From Kosakonia sp. H02 (GTDB taxonomy: Bacteria; Pseudomonadota; Gammaproteobacteria; Enterobacterales; Enterobacteriaceae): a DNA stretch of 64,000 bases. A program made the position numbers and the translations under genes. The notes below the pieces were generated by a model. That model searched no databases. It was given only the letters and a program-made list of their open reading frames with translations, and was not told the DNA's origin. Shown in pieces: positions 50,579 to 59,858 of this stretch (position 1 is its first letter; each line of letters starts with the position of its first letter). The stretch lies in contig CP131915.1 in NCBI GenBank assembly GCA_030704225.1, positions 3,844,001 through 3,908,000 of the forward strand, given 5' to 3'.

Positions 50579-53260
50579 TTAAGCGGTTTTCTTCGCTTTC
50601 TTATCGACTTTTACCGGTGCGATTTCAACTTTCGCCACGGATGCCGGTTCACCTTCTTTGAACTCGCGGCCATAGAACGTATCCAGAAGAATCTGTTTCA
50701 GTTCGGCGATCAGCGGGTAACGCGGGTTAGCGCCGGTGCACTGGTCATCAAACGCATCTTCAGACAGTTTGTCCACATGCGCCAGGAAGTCTGCTTCCTG
50801 TACGCCAGCTTCGCGGATAGATTTCGGAATACCCAGTTCAGCTTTCAGGCTTTCCAGCCAGGCCAGCAGTTTCTCAATCTTCGCTGCGGTGCGATCGCCT
50901 GGAGCGCTCAGGCCCAGATGGTCCGCGATTTCAGCATAACGGCGACGCGCTTGCGGGCGGTCGTACTGGCTAAATGCAGTCTGCTTGGTCGGATTGTCAT
51001 TCGCGTTGTAGCGGATAACGTTGCTGATCAGCAGGGCGTTGGCCAGACCGTGCGGAATGTGGAACTGTGAGCCCAGTTTATGCGCCATGGAGTGACACAC
51101 ACCGAGGAAGGCGTTAGCAAACGCGATACCTGCGATAGTGGCAGCACTGTGCACACGTTCACGAGCAACCGGGTTTTTAGACCCTTCGTTGTAAGAAGCC
51201 GGCAGGTTTTCTTTCAACAGTTTCAGGGCTTGCAGTGCCTGGCCATCAGAGAACTCAGATGCCAATACTGAAACGTAAGCTTCCAGTGCGTGGGTCACTG
51301 CATCCAGACCACCGAATGCGCACAGAGATTTCGGCATATCCATCACCAGGTTGGCATCAACAACGGCCATATCCGGGGTCAGGGCGTAATCCGCCAGCGG
51401 GTATTTCTGACCGGTCGCATCATCGGTAACCACCGCAAACGGGGTTACTTCAGAACCGGTACCGGAAGTGGTAGTGATGGCGATCATTTTCGCTTTCACG
51501 CCCATTTTCGGGAACTTGTAGATACGTTTACGGATATCCATAAAGCGCAGCGCCAGTTCTTCGAAGTGGGTTTCCGGGTGTTCGTACATGACCCACATGA
51601 TTTTCGCGGCATCCATCGGGGAACCACCACCCAGGGCGATGATCACGTCCGGTTTAAAGGAGTTTGCCAGCTCAGCACCTTTACGCACGATGGTCAGTGT
51701 CGGATCCGCTTCAACTTCGAAGAACACTTCGGTTTCAACGCCTGCGGCTTTCAGCACAGAGGTGATCTGGTCAGCATAGCCGTTGTTGAACAAGAAACGG
51801 TCGGTCACGATCATGGCGCGTTTGTGACCATCAGTAATCACTTCATCCAGCGCGATAGGCAGTGAGCCACGGCGGAAGTAGATTGATTTCGGAAGTTTAT
51901 GCCACAACATGTTTTCAGCTCGCTTAGCAACGGTTTTCTTGTTGATCAGGTGCTTCGGACCAACGTTTTCAGAGATGGAGTTACCACCCCAGGAACCACA
52001 ACCCAGAGTCAGGGAAGGCGCGAGTTTAAAGTTATACAGATCACCGATACCGCCCTGAGAAGCAGGGGTGTTGATCAGAATACGTGCCGTTTTCATCATC
52101 TGGCCGAAGTGGGCCACACGTTCTGGCTGGTTGTCCTGATCGGTATACAGACAAGAGGTATGACCGATACCGCCCATTGCGACCAGTTTTTCCGCTTTCA
52201 CAACAGCGTCTTCGAAGTCTTTTGCACGATACATTGCCAGCGTCGGCGACAGTTTTTCGTGGGCAAATGGCTCGCTTTCATCAACAACTTTCACTTCGCC
52301 GATGAGGATCTTGGTCGTTGCCGGAACGGTGAAGCCTGCCAGTTCAGCGATTTTATATGCCGGCTGACCTACGATAGCGGCGTTCAGCGCACCATTTTTC
52401 AGGATGATATCCTGAACGGCTTTCAGCTCTTTGCCCTGAAGCAGGTAGCCGCCATGGCTGGCGAAACGTTCGCGAACGGCGTCGTATACAGAATCAACGA
52501 CAACAACAGACTGCTCAGATGCGCAGATTACGCCATTGTCGAAGGTTTTAGACATCAATACGGAAGCAACGGCACGTTTGATATCGGCCGTTTCGTCGAT
52601 AACAACAGGCGTGTTACCTGCGCCGACACCAATTGCCGGTTTACCGGAACTGTAAGCGGCTTTAACCATGCCCGGACCGCCGGTGGCGAGGATAAGGTTG
52701 ATATCCGGGTGATGCATCAATGCGTTAGAGAGTTCGACGGACGGTTGATCAATCCAGCCGATAAGGTCTTTCGGCGCGCCAGCAGCAATTGCGGCTTGCA
52801 GTACGATGTCTGCCGCTTTGTTAGTGGCGTCTTTAGCGCGTGGATGTGGAGAGAAGATAATTGCGTTACGCGTCTTCAGGCTAATGAGTGATTTAAAGAT
52901 TGCAGTAGATGTCGGGTTAGTGGTCGGCACGATACCGCAAATGATGCCGATAGGTTCCGCGATAGTGATGGTGCCGAAAGTATCATCTTCAGACAACACG
53001 CCGCAGGTTTTCTCGTCTTTGTACGCGTTATAGATATACTCAGAAGCAAAGTGGTTTTTAATCACTTTATCTTCGATGATACCCATGCCGGATTCAGCAA
53101 CGGCCATTTTCGCGAGGGGGATTCGAGCATCTGCGGCAGCCAGGGCGGCGGCGCGGAAGATTTTATCTACTTGCTCTTGAGTAAAGTTGGCATATTCACG
53201 CTGGGCTTTCTTCACTCGTTCAACGAGTGCGTTCAGTTCAGCGACATTAGTAACAGCCAT
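50579..53260 (-). CDS. adhE: Bifunctional acetaldehyde-CoA/alcohol dehydrogenase
   Basis: An 893-residue fermentation enzyme converting acetyl-CoA to acetaldehyde and ethanol. It forms long spirosome filaments. The N-terminal aldehyde dehydrogenase domain (~1-440) has the catalytic Cys in 'NGVICASEQSVVVV'. The C-terminal iron alcohol dehydrogenase domain (~450-870) has 'ALGGGSPMDAAKIMWV' and metal-binding His in 'GVCHSMAHKLGSQFHIPHG'. RBS AGGAGAG precedes the ATG. It is divergent from ychE. Confidence 0.98.
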   Translation of the reverse strand: MAVTNVAELNALVERVKKAQREYANFTQEQVDKIFRAAALAAADARIPLAKMAVAESGMGIIEDKVIKNHFASEYIYNAYKDEKTCGVLSEDDTFGTITIAEPIGIICGIVPTTNPTSTAIFKSLISLKTRNAIIFSPHPRAKDATNKAADIVLQAAIAAGAPKDLIGWIDQPSVELSNALMHHPDINLILATGGPGMVKAAYSSGKPAIGVGAGNTPVVIDETADIKRAVASVLMSKTFDNGVICASEQSVVVVDSVYDAVRERFASHGGYLLQGKELKAVQDIILKNGALNAAIVGQPAYKIAELAGFTVPATTKILIGEVKVVDESEPFAHEKLSPTLAMYRAKDFEDAVVKAEKLVAMGGIGHTSCLYTDQDNQPERVAHFGQMMKTARILINTPASQGGIGDLYNFKLAPSLTLGCGSWGGNSISENVGPKHLINKKTVAKRAENMLWHKLPKSIYFRRGSLPIALDEVITDGHKRAMIVTDRFLFNNGYADQITSVLKAAGVETEVFFEVEADPTLTIVRKGAELANSFKPDVIIALGGGSPMDAAKIMWVMYEHPETHFEELALRFMDIRKRIYKFPKMGVKAKMIAITTTSGTGSEVTPFAVVTDDATGQKYPLADYALTPDMAVVDANLVMDMPKSLCAFGGLDAVTHALEAYVSVLASEFSDGQALQALKLLKENLPASYNEGSKNPVARERVHSAATIAGIAFANAFLGVCHSMAHKLGSQFHIPHGLANALLISNVIRYNANDNPTKQTAFSQYDRPQARRRYAEIADHLGLSAPGDRTAAKIEKLLAWLESLKAELGIPKSIREAGVQEADFLAHVDKLSEDAFDDQCTGANPRYPLIAELKQILLDTFYGREFKEGEPASVAKVEIAPVKVDKKAKKTA

Positions 53261-53738
53261 AATGCTCTCCTGATAATGTTTAAACTCTTTTAGTAAACCA
53301 GCTGCCCAATTAGAGAGTATAGACAGACCGGCTGTAGCTTGCGTAAAACTTAGAAAAACAACAGTTTAACGCTCGACCATGTGCCACTGGTTTACTGAAA
53401 GAGCCTCAAGGAAATAATGCAATTATTGACGTTTTTGCTCTCTTTTCGTGGGTTCAAGGTTACTCACTTCTGAGTAACTGTAGTGTGATCCACGTCAAAT
53501 TTCCGCGAAGCTGACACCTTTCAGCAAGGCTGTTTTTGGGCATTTGTTGCAAATGTTAATGGCATACGACTGAACGTTCTTGCAGACTATCACAACTACC
53601 ACAAATAAATAACACGCTGTTTTACCAGTATTTTTAATGTGGGAACTGATGAAGTACGCAAAAAAAACGCGTATCTTCTGCATGGATTTTTCTGTCACGC
53701 TAAAGTTTTACCTAACTGGCGCCATTGCGGAGCGCACT
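53261..53738. promoter_or_regulatory. adhE-ychE divergent intergenic region
   Basis: 478 bp with no gene seen. It holds a perfect inverted repeat GTTACTCA-CTTC-TGAGTAAC (53459-53478), a CRP-like TGTGA-N6-TCAAA (53484-53499) and the palindromic GCTGACACCTTTCAGC near 53509. adhE is known to have a long, regulated leader (Cra, NarL, Fis), but I could not assign these sites to named factors. Confidence 0.45.
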
Positions 53739-54386
53739 GTGGAGCATACTTTGTTTGATTTACCTCTCTATTTTAAATTTTTTGTTGGCCTGTTTGCGCT
53801 GGTAAACCCGGTCGGGATCATTCCGGTATTTATTAGCATGACCAGTTATCAGATGGCTGAGGCACGCAACAAAACCAATCTTACGGCCAATGTATCGGTG
53901 GCGATTATTCTATGGACGTCCTTGTTTCTCGGTGACGCCATATTGCAGCTCTTCGGCATTTCGATTGATTCATTCCGCATCGCCGGGGGTATCCTGGTGG
54001 TGACGATTGCCATGTCGATGATCAGTGGGAAGTTAGGGGAAGATAAACAAAACAAACAGGAAAAGTCAGAAACCGCTATCCGTGAAAGCGTTGGCGTTGT
54101 GCCGCTGGCATTGCCATTAATGGCGGGGCCGGGGGCAATCAGTTCGACCATTGTGTGGGGAACGCGCTACCACACTTTAGGTCATCTGATAGGTTTTTCG
54201 CTTGCGATAGCGTTGTTCGCGTTCTGTTCATGGGGGCTGTTTCGCATTGCGCCGTGGCTGGTGCGCTTACTTGGGCAAACCGGTATTAACGTTATCACGC
54301 GTATCATGGGTCTGCTGTTAATGGCGTTAGGTATTGAGTTTATTGTCGCGGGCGTTAAATCGCTTTTCCCTGGTCTGCTGAATTGA
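53739..54386 (+). CDS. ychE: MarC family membrane protein YchE
   Basis: A 215-residue inner-membrane protein with about six hydrophobic segments ('YFKFFVGLFALVNPVGIIPV', 'DSFRIAGGILVVTIAMSMI'). The GTG at 53739 ('VEHTLFDLPLYFKFF') aligns with the E. coli N-terminus, gives the same 215-residue length and has GGAG seven bases upstream. The ATG/GTG-initiated frame at 53637 adds 34 unrelated residues. The function is unknown despite the MarC name. Confidence 0.9.
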   Translation: MEHTLFDLPLYFKFFVGLFALVNPVGIIPVFISMTSYQMAEARNKTNLTANVSVAIILWTSLFLGDAILQLFGISIDSFRIAGGILVVTIAMSMISGKLGEDKQNKQEKSETAIRESVGVVPLALPLMAGPGAISSTIVWGTRYHTLGHLIGFSLAIALFAFCSWGLFRIAPWLVRLLGQTGINVITRIMGLLLMALGIEFIVAGVKSLFPGLLN

Positions 54387-55224
54387 TTCACGCATCCTTT
54401 ATAAGAAGAATATATATTTTCGCTATATTTAACTTTATATAGCGAGGGTGGTGCAAGCTTCTTTTCGACGGTAAATAAAAGCGCAAAATTAGCAAATCAT
54501 ATGAAGAATAAGCAAAACAGCGCGAAGCATACTAAATTGCACTAATCAGAAAATCTTTTTTCTATCAGTGGATTATAAGTTTCATGAATCCTTATCGCGT
54601 AATTTTTACGCATACAGGTGTGTTCTTTCCCTGACCCAATACTATTGGGCTTGCCGAGACTTTATCGAAATGATATTAGTACTTTCAATCTTCTCGCAGA
54701 TGAATGTGCTAAAAAATAGTCAATTGTTGCTTTTTTGTACAAAAATGTCTGATGTCAGTTGAAAAGCATTACACGGCGGTGGTGCTTGTTTATCTGGTTG
54801 AAAATAAAAGATAAAAAATAAACAGGGAGTTTGAGTCATCATCTCTCTGCGGCTATCGCTGTGCCGCAAAAGAGAAACGGTTAACAAATTTGCAAATTGT
54901 ATTGGCGGCGGTGGAATGCATTTGTTATTTTCCGCCCACTGTGTTTATCAGCCTAATAATTCGCAGATAAACCGCTTTGTTGAGAATCGTTTTCAACTAT
55001 AACAATTGAAGTCATGAATGCAACGCGCCTCGACAGGGGAGGCGCGTAAATGAATCGACGTAAGATTGCCGTTTGAGCAGTCCGTAATAAAAAAGTCGGT
55101 GATAGCAGCAGTAAAAAAAGATGTCTGATAGCGCCAAAAGCTCCTGCGCTACTCAGGCCCCCAACAGGGGATGAAACACGCTGGCGTGAACGTCAGTAAT
55201 TATAATGAGTGGAGTAACAACACA
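54387..55224. promoter_or_regulatory. Long oppA leader/intergenic region with a strong hairpin
   Basis: 838 bp between ychE and oppA, AT-rich up to about 55000. The only open frame (54568-54762) has no RBS or recognisable content. A perfect 8-bp stem CGCGCCTC / GAGGCGCG (55024-55031, 55039-55046) without a T-run may shape the oppA mRNA leader. The oppA promoter should lie here, but I cannot place it with confidence. Confidence 0.5.
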
Positions 55225-55227
55225 ATG
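55215..55227 (+). promoter_or_regulatory. Probable GcvB pairing site at the oppA start
   Basis: The C/A-rich TAACAACACAATG spans the region between the RBS (GGAG, 55211-55214) and the oppA ATG. It is complementary to the G/U-rich R1 seed of the small RNA GcvB, which represses oppA this way in E. coli and Salmonella. GcvB itself is not in this window. Confidence 0.5.
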
Positions 55228-56856
55228 TCCATTATCACAAAGAAAAGTCTGGTAGCGGCGGGTATTCTTACGGCGCTAATTACCGGTAATGCAGCATTCG
55301 CTGCCGATGTCCCGGCCGGTGTCCAACTGGCGGAAAAACAGACGCTAGTTCGCAATAACGGTGCTGAAGTTCAATCTCTCGATCCGCATAAAATTGAAGG
55401 TGTTCCTGAGTCAAACGTTAACCGCGACCTGTTTGAAGGTCTGCTGATTTCCGATGTCGAAGGCCATCCAAGCGCCGGTGTTGCTGAAAAATGGGAAAAC
55501 AAAGATTTTAAAGTCTGGACTTTCCATCTGCGTAAAAATGCGAAATGGTCTGATGGAACCCCCGTTACCGCGCATGATTTCGTTTACAGCTGGCAGCGCC
55601 TGGCTGACCCGAAAACCGCTTCTCCTTACGCCAGTTACCTGCAATACGGCCATATCGCTAATATCGACGACGTTATCGTCGGGAAAAAACCAACCAGCGA
55701 GCTGGGCGTAAAAGCCATTGATGATAATACCTTCGAAGTCACGCTGAGCGAGCCGGTGCCTTATTTCTATAAACTGCTGGTTCACCCGTCAGTTTCTGCT
55801 GTACCTAAAGCCGCTATCGAAAAATTTGGCGATAAGTGGACGCAGCCTGCGAATATCGTGACCAACGGTGCTTACAAACTGAAAGACTGGGTGGTCAACG
55901 AACGTATCGTTCTGGAACGCAACACCAACTATTGGGATAACGATAAGACCGTTATCAACCAGGTGACTTATCTGCCAATTGCCGCAGAAGTTACCGACGT
56001 TAACCGCTATCGCAGCGGCGAAATCGACATGACCTATAACAACATGCCGATTGAACTGTTCCAGAAACTGAAAAAAGAGATCCCCAAAGAAGTCCACGTT
56101 GACCCGTATCTGTGTACTTATTACTACGAAATCAACAACCAGAAAGCGCCGTTCACTGACGTTCGAGTCCGTACCGCTCTGAAACTGGCGCTGGATCGCG
56201 ACATCATCGTTAATAAAGTGAAAAACCAGGGCGATCTGCCGGCCTACAGCTACACTCCGCCGTATACCGATGGTGCAAAACTGACTGAGCCAGACTGGTT
56301 TAAGCTGACCCAGGAGCAACGTAACGCCGAAGCGAAAAAACTGCTGGCTGAAGCAGGCTATACCGCTGACAAACCGCTGACGTTCAACCTGCTGTATAAC
56401 ACCTCCGATTTGCACAAAAAACTGGCGATCGCCGTGGCATCTATCTGGAAGAAAAACCTCGGTGCGAACGTCAAGCTGGAGAATCAGGAGTGGAAAACCT
56501 TCCTCGATACGCGTCATCAGGGCACTTTTGATGTGGCACGTGCAGGCTGGTGTGCGGACTATAACGAGCCGACATCCTTCCTGAACACCATGCTTTCCGA
56601 TAGCTCCAACAACACCGCGCACTATAAGAGCCCGGCGTTTGACAAGATTATCGGCGATACGCTGAAAGTCACTGACGAAGCACAACGCACTGAGCTTTAC
56701 TCCAAAGCTGAACAGCAGCTTGATAAAGACTCCGCGATCGTGCCGGTTTATTACTACGTGAACGCCCGTCTGGTGAAACCGTGGGTGGGTGGCTATACGG
56801 GTAAAGACCCGATGGATAATATCTACGTTAAAAACTTGTATATTATCAAGCATTAA
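55225..56856 (+). CDS. oppA: Periplasmic oligopeptide-binding protein OppA
   Basis: A 543-residue SBP_bac_5 protein that delivers peptides of 2-5 residues to OppBCDF. The signal peptide 'KKSLVAAGILTALITGNAAFA' is followed by mature 'ADVPAGVQLAEKQTLVRNNG'. The family signature 'HLRKNAKWSDGTPVTAHDFV' is clear. The ATG at 55225 (MSIITKK) gives the E. coli length; the frame opening at 55171 lies in the leader. Likely repressed by GcvB. Confidence 0.97.
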   Translation: MSIITKKSLVAAGILTALITGNAAFAADVPAGVQLAEKQTLVRNNGAEVQSLDPHKIEGVPESNVNRDLFEGLLISDVEGHPSAGVAEKWENKDFKVWTFHLRKNAKWSDGTPVTAHDFVYSWQRLADPKTASPYASYLQYGHIANIDDVIVGKKPTSELGVKAIDDNTFEVTLSEPVPYFYKLLVHPSVSAVPKAAIEKFGDKWTQPANIVTNGAYKLKDWVVNERIVLERNTNYWDNDKTVINQVTYLPIAAEVTDVNRYRSGEIDMTYNNMPIELFQKLKKEIPKEVHVDPYLCTYYYEINNQKAPFTDVRVRTALKLALDRDIIVNKVKNQGDLPAYSYTPPYTDGAKLTEPDWFKLTQEQRNAEAKKLLAEAGYTADKPLTFNLLYNTSDLHKKLAIAVASIWKKNLGANVKLENQEWKTFLDTRHQGTFDVARAGWCADYNEPTSFLNTMLSDSSNNTAHYKSPAFDKIIGDTLKVTDEAQRTELYSKAEQQLDKDSAIVPVYYYVNARLVKPWVGGYTGKDPMDNIYVKNLYIIKH

Positions 56857-56865
56857 TGGCAAAGA

Positions 56866-56889
56866 GTGGGGCAGGGAAACCTGCCTCAC
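56866..56889 (+). terminator. Hairpin between oppA and oppB (partial terminator or mRNA stabiliser)
   Basis: Stem GTGGGGCAGG / CCTGCCTCAC (one G-U pair) with a GAAA tetraloop, ten bases after the oppA stop. It is followed at some distance by a short TATTTTT. Such an element would explain why the binding protein is made in excess over the membrane genes. Confidence 0.6.
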
Positions 56890-56989
56890 AGTGTCTTATT
56901 TTTATCGCACCAAAACACATCAATCGCAGGCAGCGTCATCGCCGCCTGAAAGAGAATGTGCAAAAGGCACAGGCCAGAAGGTACGGGCA

Positions 56990-57910
56990 ATGTTGAAATT
57001 TATCCTACGTCGCTGTCTTGAAGCGATCCCAACGCTCTTTATTCTTATCACTATTTCGTTCTTTATGATGCGTCTCGCACCGGGCAGCCCTTTTACCGGT
57101 GAACGTGCGCTCTCGCCAGAAGTGATGGCGAATATCGAAGCGAAATACCATTTAAACGATCCCATCCTTACGCAATATTTGAGCTACCTGAAACAGCTGG
57201 CGCATTTCGATTTCGGTCCCTCGTTTAAATACAAAGACTACACCGTCAATGATCTGGTCGCGGCAAGCTTCCCGGTTTCGGCAAAATTAGGCGCGGCGGC
57301 CTTTATCCTGGCGATTGTCTTTGGCGTTACGGCAGGGGTTATTGCTGCGCTGAACCAGAACACCAAATGGGATTACACCGTCATGGGGTTAGCCATGACT
57401 GGGGTGGTTATCCCGAGCTTCGTTGTCGCGCCGCTATTAGTGATGATCTTCGCCATTTTGCTGCAATGGCTTCCCGCCGGTGGCTGGAATGGCGGCGCAC
57501 CGAAATTTATGATCTTACCGATGGTTGCCTTGTCCCTGGCCTATATCGCCAGTATCTCGCGCATTACCCGTGGGTCGATGATTGAAGTGTTGCACTCCAA
57601 CTTTATCCGTACCGCCAGGGCGAAAGGCCTGCCGATGCGCCGGATAATTTTCCGCCATGCCCTGAAACCCGCCTTGCTGCCCGTGCTCTCCTATATGGGG
57701 CCGGCGTTTGTCGGCATTATCACCGGCTCGATGGTTATCGAGACAATCTACGGTTTGCCGGGTATCGGCCAGTTGTTCGTCAATGGCGCACTGAACCGTG
57801 ACTACTCGCTGGTGCTGAGTCTGACCATTCTGGTCGGCACGCTGACCATTTTGTTTAACGCGATCGTCGATGTGCTGTACGCCATCATCGATCCGAAAAT
57901 CCGTTATTAA
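56990..57910 (+). CDS. oppB: Oligopeptide permease OppB
   Basis: A 306-residue ABC permease with six transmembrane segments. The N-terminal 'LKFILRRCLEAIPTLFILI' is followed by a periplasmic loop, and the cytoplasmic EAA-type loop that contacts OppD/OppF is 'RTARAKGLPMRRIIFRHALK'. The ATG at 56990 gives the E. coli length. It lies 133 nt after oppA and 14 nt before oppC. Confidence 0.97.
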   Translation: MLKFILRRCLEAIPTLFILITISFFMMRLAPGSPFTGERALSPEVMANIEAKYHLNDPILTQYLSYLKQLAHFDFGPSFKYKDYTVNDLVAASFPVSAKLGAAAFILAIVFGVTAGVIAALNQNTKWDYTVMGLAMTGVVIPSFVVAPLLVMIFAILLQWLPAGGWNGGAPKFMILPMVALSLAYIASISRITRGSMIEVLHSNFIRTARAKGLPMRRIIFRHALKPALLPVLSYMGPAFVGIITGSMVIETIYGLPGIGQLFVNGALNRDYSLVLSLTILVGTLTILFNAIVDVLYAIIDPKIRY

Positions 57911-57924
57911 GACTGGAGTTCGCC

Positions 57925-58833
57925 ATGATGTTAAGTAAGAAAAACAGCGAGGCGCTGGAAAACTTCAGTGAAAAACTCGACGTCGAAGGACGCAGCCTGT
58001 GGCAGGATGCGCGTCGCCGCTTCATGCATAACCGCGCGGCGGTCGCGAGCCTGGTCGTGCTGGTCGTGATTGCCTTGTTTGTGACGCTGGCACCGATACT
58101 GTCGCAGTTTAGCTATTTCGATACCGACTGGGGCATGATGTCCGCCCAGCCGGATATGGAGTCCGGCCACTATTTCGGCACGGACTCTTCCGGGCGCGAC
58201 CTGCTGGTGCGTGTGGCGATCGGCGGGCGTATCTCGCTGATAGTCGGTATTGCGGCGGCGCTGGTGGCGGTGGTTCTCGGCACGCTGTATGGCTCCTTGT
58301 CTGGTTACCTTGGCGGCAAAACTGACTCGGTGATGATGCGTTTGCTGGAGATCCTCAACTCCTTCCCGTTTATGTTCTTCGTCATTCTGCTGGTGACCTT
58401 TTTCGGGCAGAACATTCTGCTCATCTTTGTGGCCATCGGCATGGTTTCCTGGCTCGATATGGCGCGTATTGTGCGCGGCCAGACCCTGAGCCTGAAGCGT
58501 AAAGAGTTTATCGAAGCGGCACAGGTGGGCGGTGTTTCTACCGCGAATATCGTCCTGCGCCATATCGTGCCAAATGTACTGGGCGTGGTGGTGGTTTATG
58601 CCTCGCTGCTGGTGCCAAGCATGATCCTGTTCGAATCCTTCCTGAGCTTCCTCGGCCTCGGTACTCAGGAGCCGCTGAGCAGCTGGGGCGCGCTGTTAAG
58701 CGATGGCGCAAACTCAATGGAAGTCTCTCCGTGGCTACTGCTGTTCCCGGCGGGTTTCCTCGTTGTTACCTTGTTCTGTTTTAACTTTATCGGCGATGGC
58801 CTGCGTGATGCCCTCGACCCGAAAGACCGTTAA
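57925..58833 (+). CDS. oppC: Oligopeptide permease OppC
   Basis: A 302-residue second ABC permease with an N-terminal cytoplasmic stretch ('SLWQDARRRFMHNRAAV'), a first membrane segment at ~45-65, five more after a periplasmic loop, and the EAA loop 'EFIEAAQVGGVSTANIVLRH'. 'YFGTDSSGRDLLVRVAIGGR' is the typical OppC family motif. Confidence 0.97.
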   Translation: MMLSKKNSEALENFSEKLDVEGRSLWQDARRRFMHNRAAVASLVVLVVIALFVTLAPILSQFSYFDTDWGMMSAQPDMESGHYFGTDSSGRDLLVRVAIGGRISLIVGIAAALVAVVLGTLYGSLSGYLGGKTDSVMMRLLEILNSFPFMFFVILLVTFFGQNILLIFVAIGMVSWLDMARIVRGQTLSLKRKEFIEAAQVGGVSTANIVLRHIVPNVLGVVVVYASLLVPSMILFESFLSFLGLGTQEPLSSWGALLSDGANSMEVSPWLLLFPAGFLVVTLFCFNFIGDGLRDALDPKDR

Positions 58834-58844
58834 GGAGTGCTGTT

Positions 58845-59858
58845 ATGAGCATTATTGAAACCTCATTGGCGTCAGCGACGCAGCAGCAATCGAACGTTCT
58901 TCTGGATGTTAAAGACTTACGGGTGACATTCCAGACGCCGGACGGTGATGTAACGGCTGTTAACGACCTGAACTTCTCGCTGCGCGCCGGTGAAACGCTG
59001 GGCATCGTGGGCGAATCCGGCTCCGGTAAATCCCAGACCGCCTTTGCATTAATGGGCCTGCTGGCGTCGAACGGGCGTATCGGCGGTTCGGCGACCTTTA
59101 ACGGCAAAGAGATCCTCAATCTGCCGGAACATGCGCTGAATAAACTGCGCGCCGAGCAGATCTCGATGATTTTCCAGGATCCGATGACCTCGCTGAACCC
59201 TTACATGCGGGTGGGCGAGCAGTTAATGGAAGTGCTGATGCTGCATAAAAGCATGAGCAAAGCGGAAGCGTTTGAAGAGTCGGTGAAAATGCTCGACGCG
59301 GTAAAAATGCCGGAAGCGCGCAAGCGCATGCGCATGTACCCGCACGAGTTCTCCGGCGGCATGCGCCAGCGCGTGATGATTGCCATGGCGCTGCTGTGTC
59401 GGCCAAAACTGCTGATTGCCGATGAACCGACAACCGCGCTGGACGTGACCGTGCAGGCACAAATCATGACGCTGCTGAACGAGCTGAAGCGCGAGTTCAA
59501 CACCGCGATTATCATGATTACCCATGATCTGGGCGTCGTCGCCGGTATTTGCGACAAAGTGCTGGTGATGTATGCCGGGCGGACGATGGAGTACGGCAAA
59601 GCCCGTGATGTGTTCTATCAGCCTTCGCATCCGTACTCTATTGGCCTGCTGAATGCGGTACCGCGTCTCGATGCGGAAGGCGAATCGATGCTGACCATTC
59701 CAGGCAACCCGCCAAACCTGCTGCGTCTGCCGAAAGGTTGCCCGTTCCAGCCACGCTGCCCGCACGCGATGGACATTTGCAATAACGCTCCACCGCTGGA
59801 GGAGTTTGCCCCGGGTCGCTTGCGCGCCTGCTTTAAGCCGGTGGAGGAATTAGTATGA
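58845..59858 (+). CDS. oppD: Oligopeptide ABC transporter ATPase OppD
   Basis: A 337-residue ATPase. Walker A is 'GIVGESGSGKSQTAFALMG', the ABC signature is 'FSGGMRQRVMIAMAL', Walker B is 'LLIADEPTTALDVT', and the switch His is in 'IMITHDLGVVAG'. The C-terminal oligopeptide-type Cys region 'CPFQPRCPHAMDIC' is likely to hold an iron-sulfur cluster (family knowledge). It overlaps oppF by four bases. Confidence 0.97.
   Translation: MSIIETSLASATQQQSNVLLDVKDLRVTFQTPDGDVTAVNDLNFSLRAGETLGIVGESGSGKSQTAFALMGLLASNGRIGGSATFNGKEILNLPEHALNKLRAEQISMIFQDPMTSLNPYMRVGEQLMEVLMLHKSMSKAEAFEESVKMLDAVKMPEARKRMRMYPHEFSGGMRQRVMIAMALLCRPKLLIADEPTTALDVTVQAQIMTLLNELKREFNTAIIMITHDLGVVAGICDKVLVMYAGRTMEYGKARDVFYQPSHPYSIGLLNAVPRLDAEGESMLTIPGNPPNLLRLPKGCPFQPRCPHAMDICNNAPPLEEFAPGRLRACFKPVEELV

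Noticed and set aside
54568..54762. 64-codon frame between ychE and oppA
   Set aside because: No RBS, no recognisable content, AT-rich intergenic DNA.
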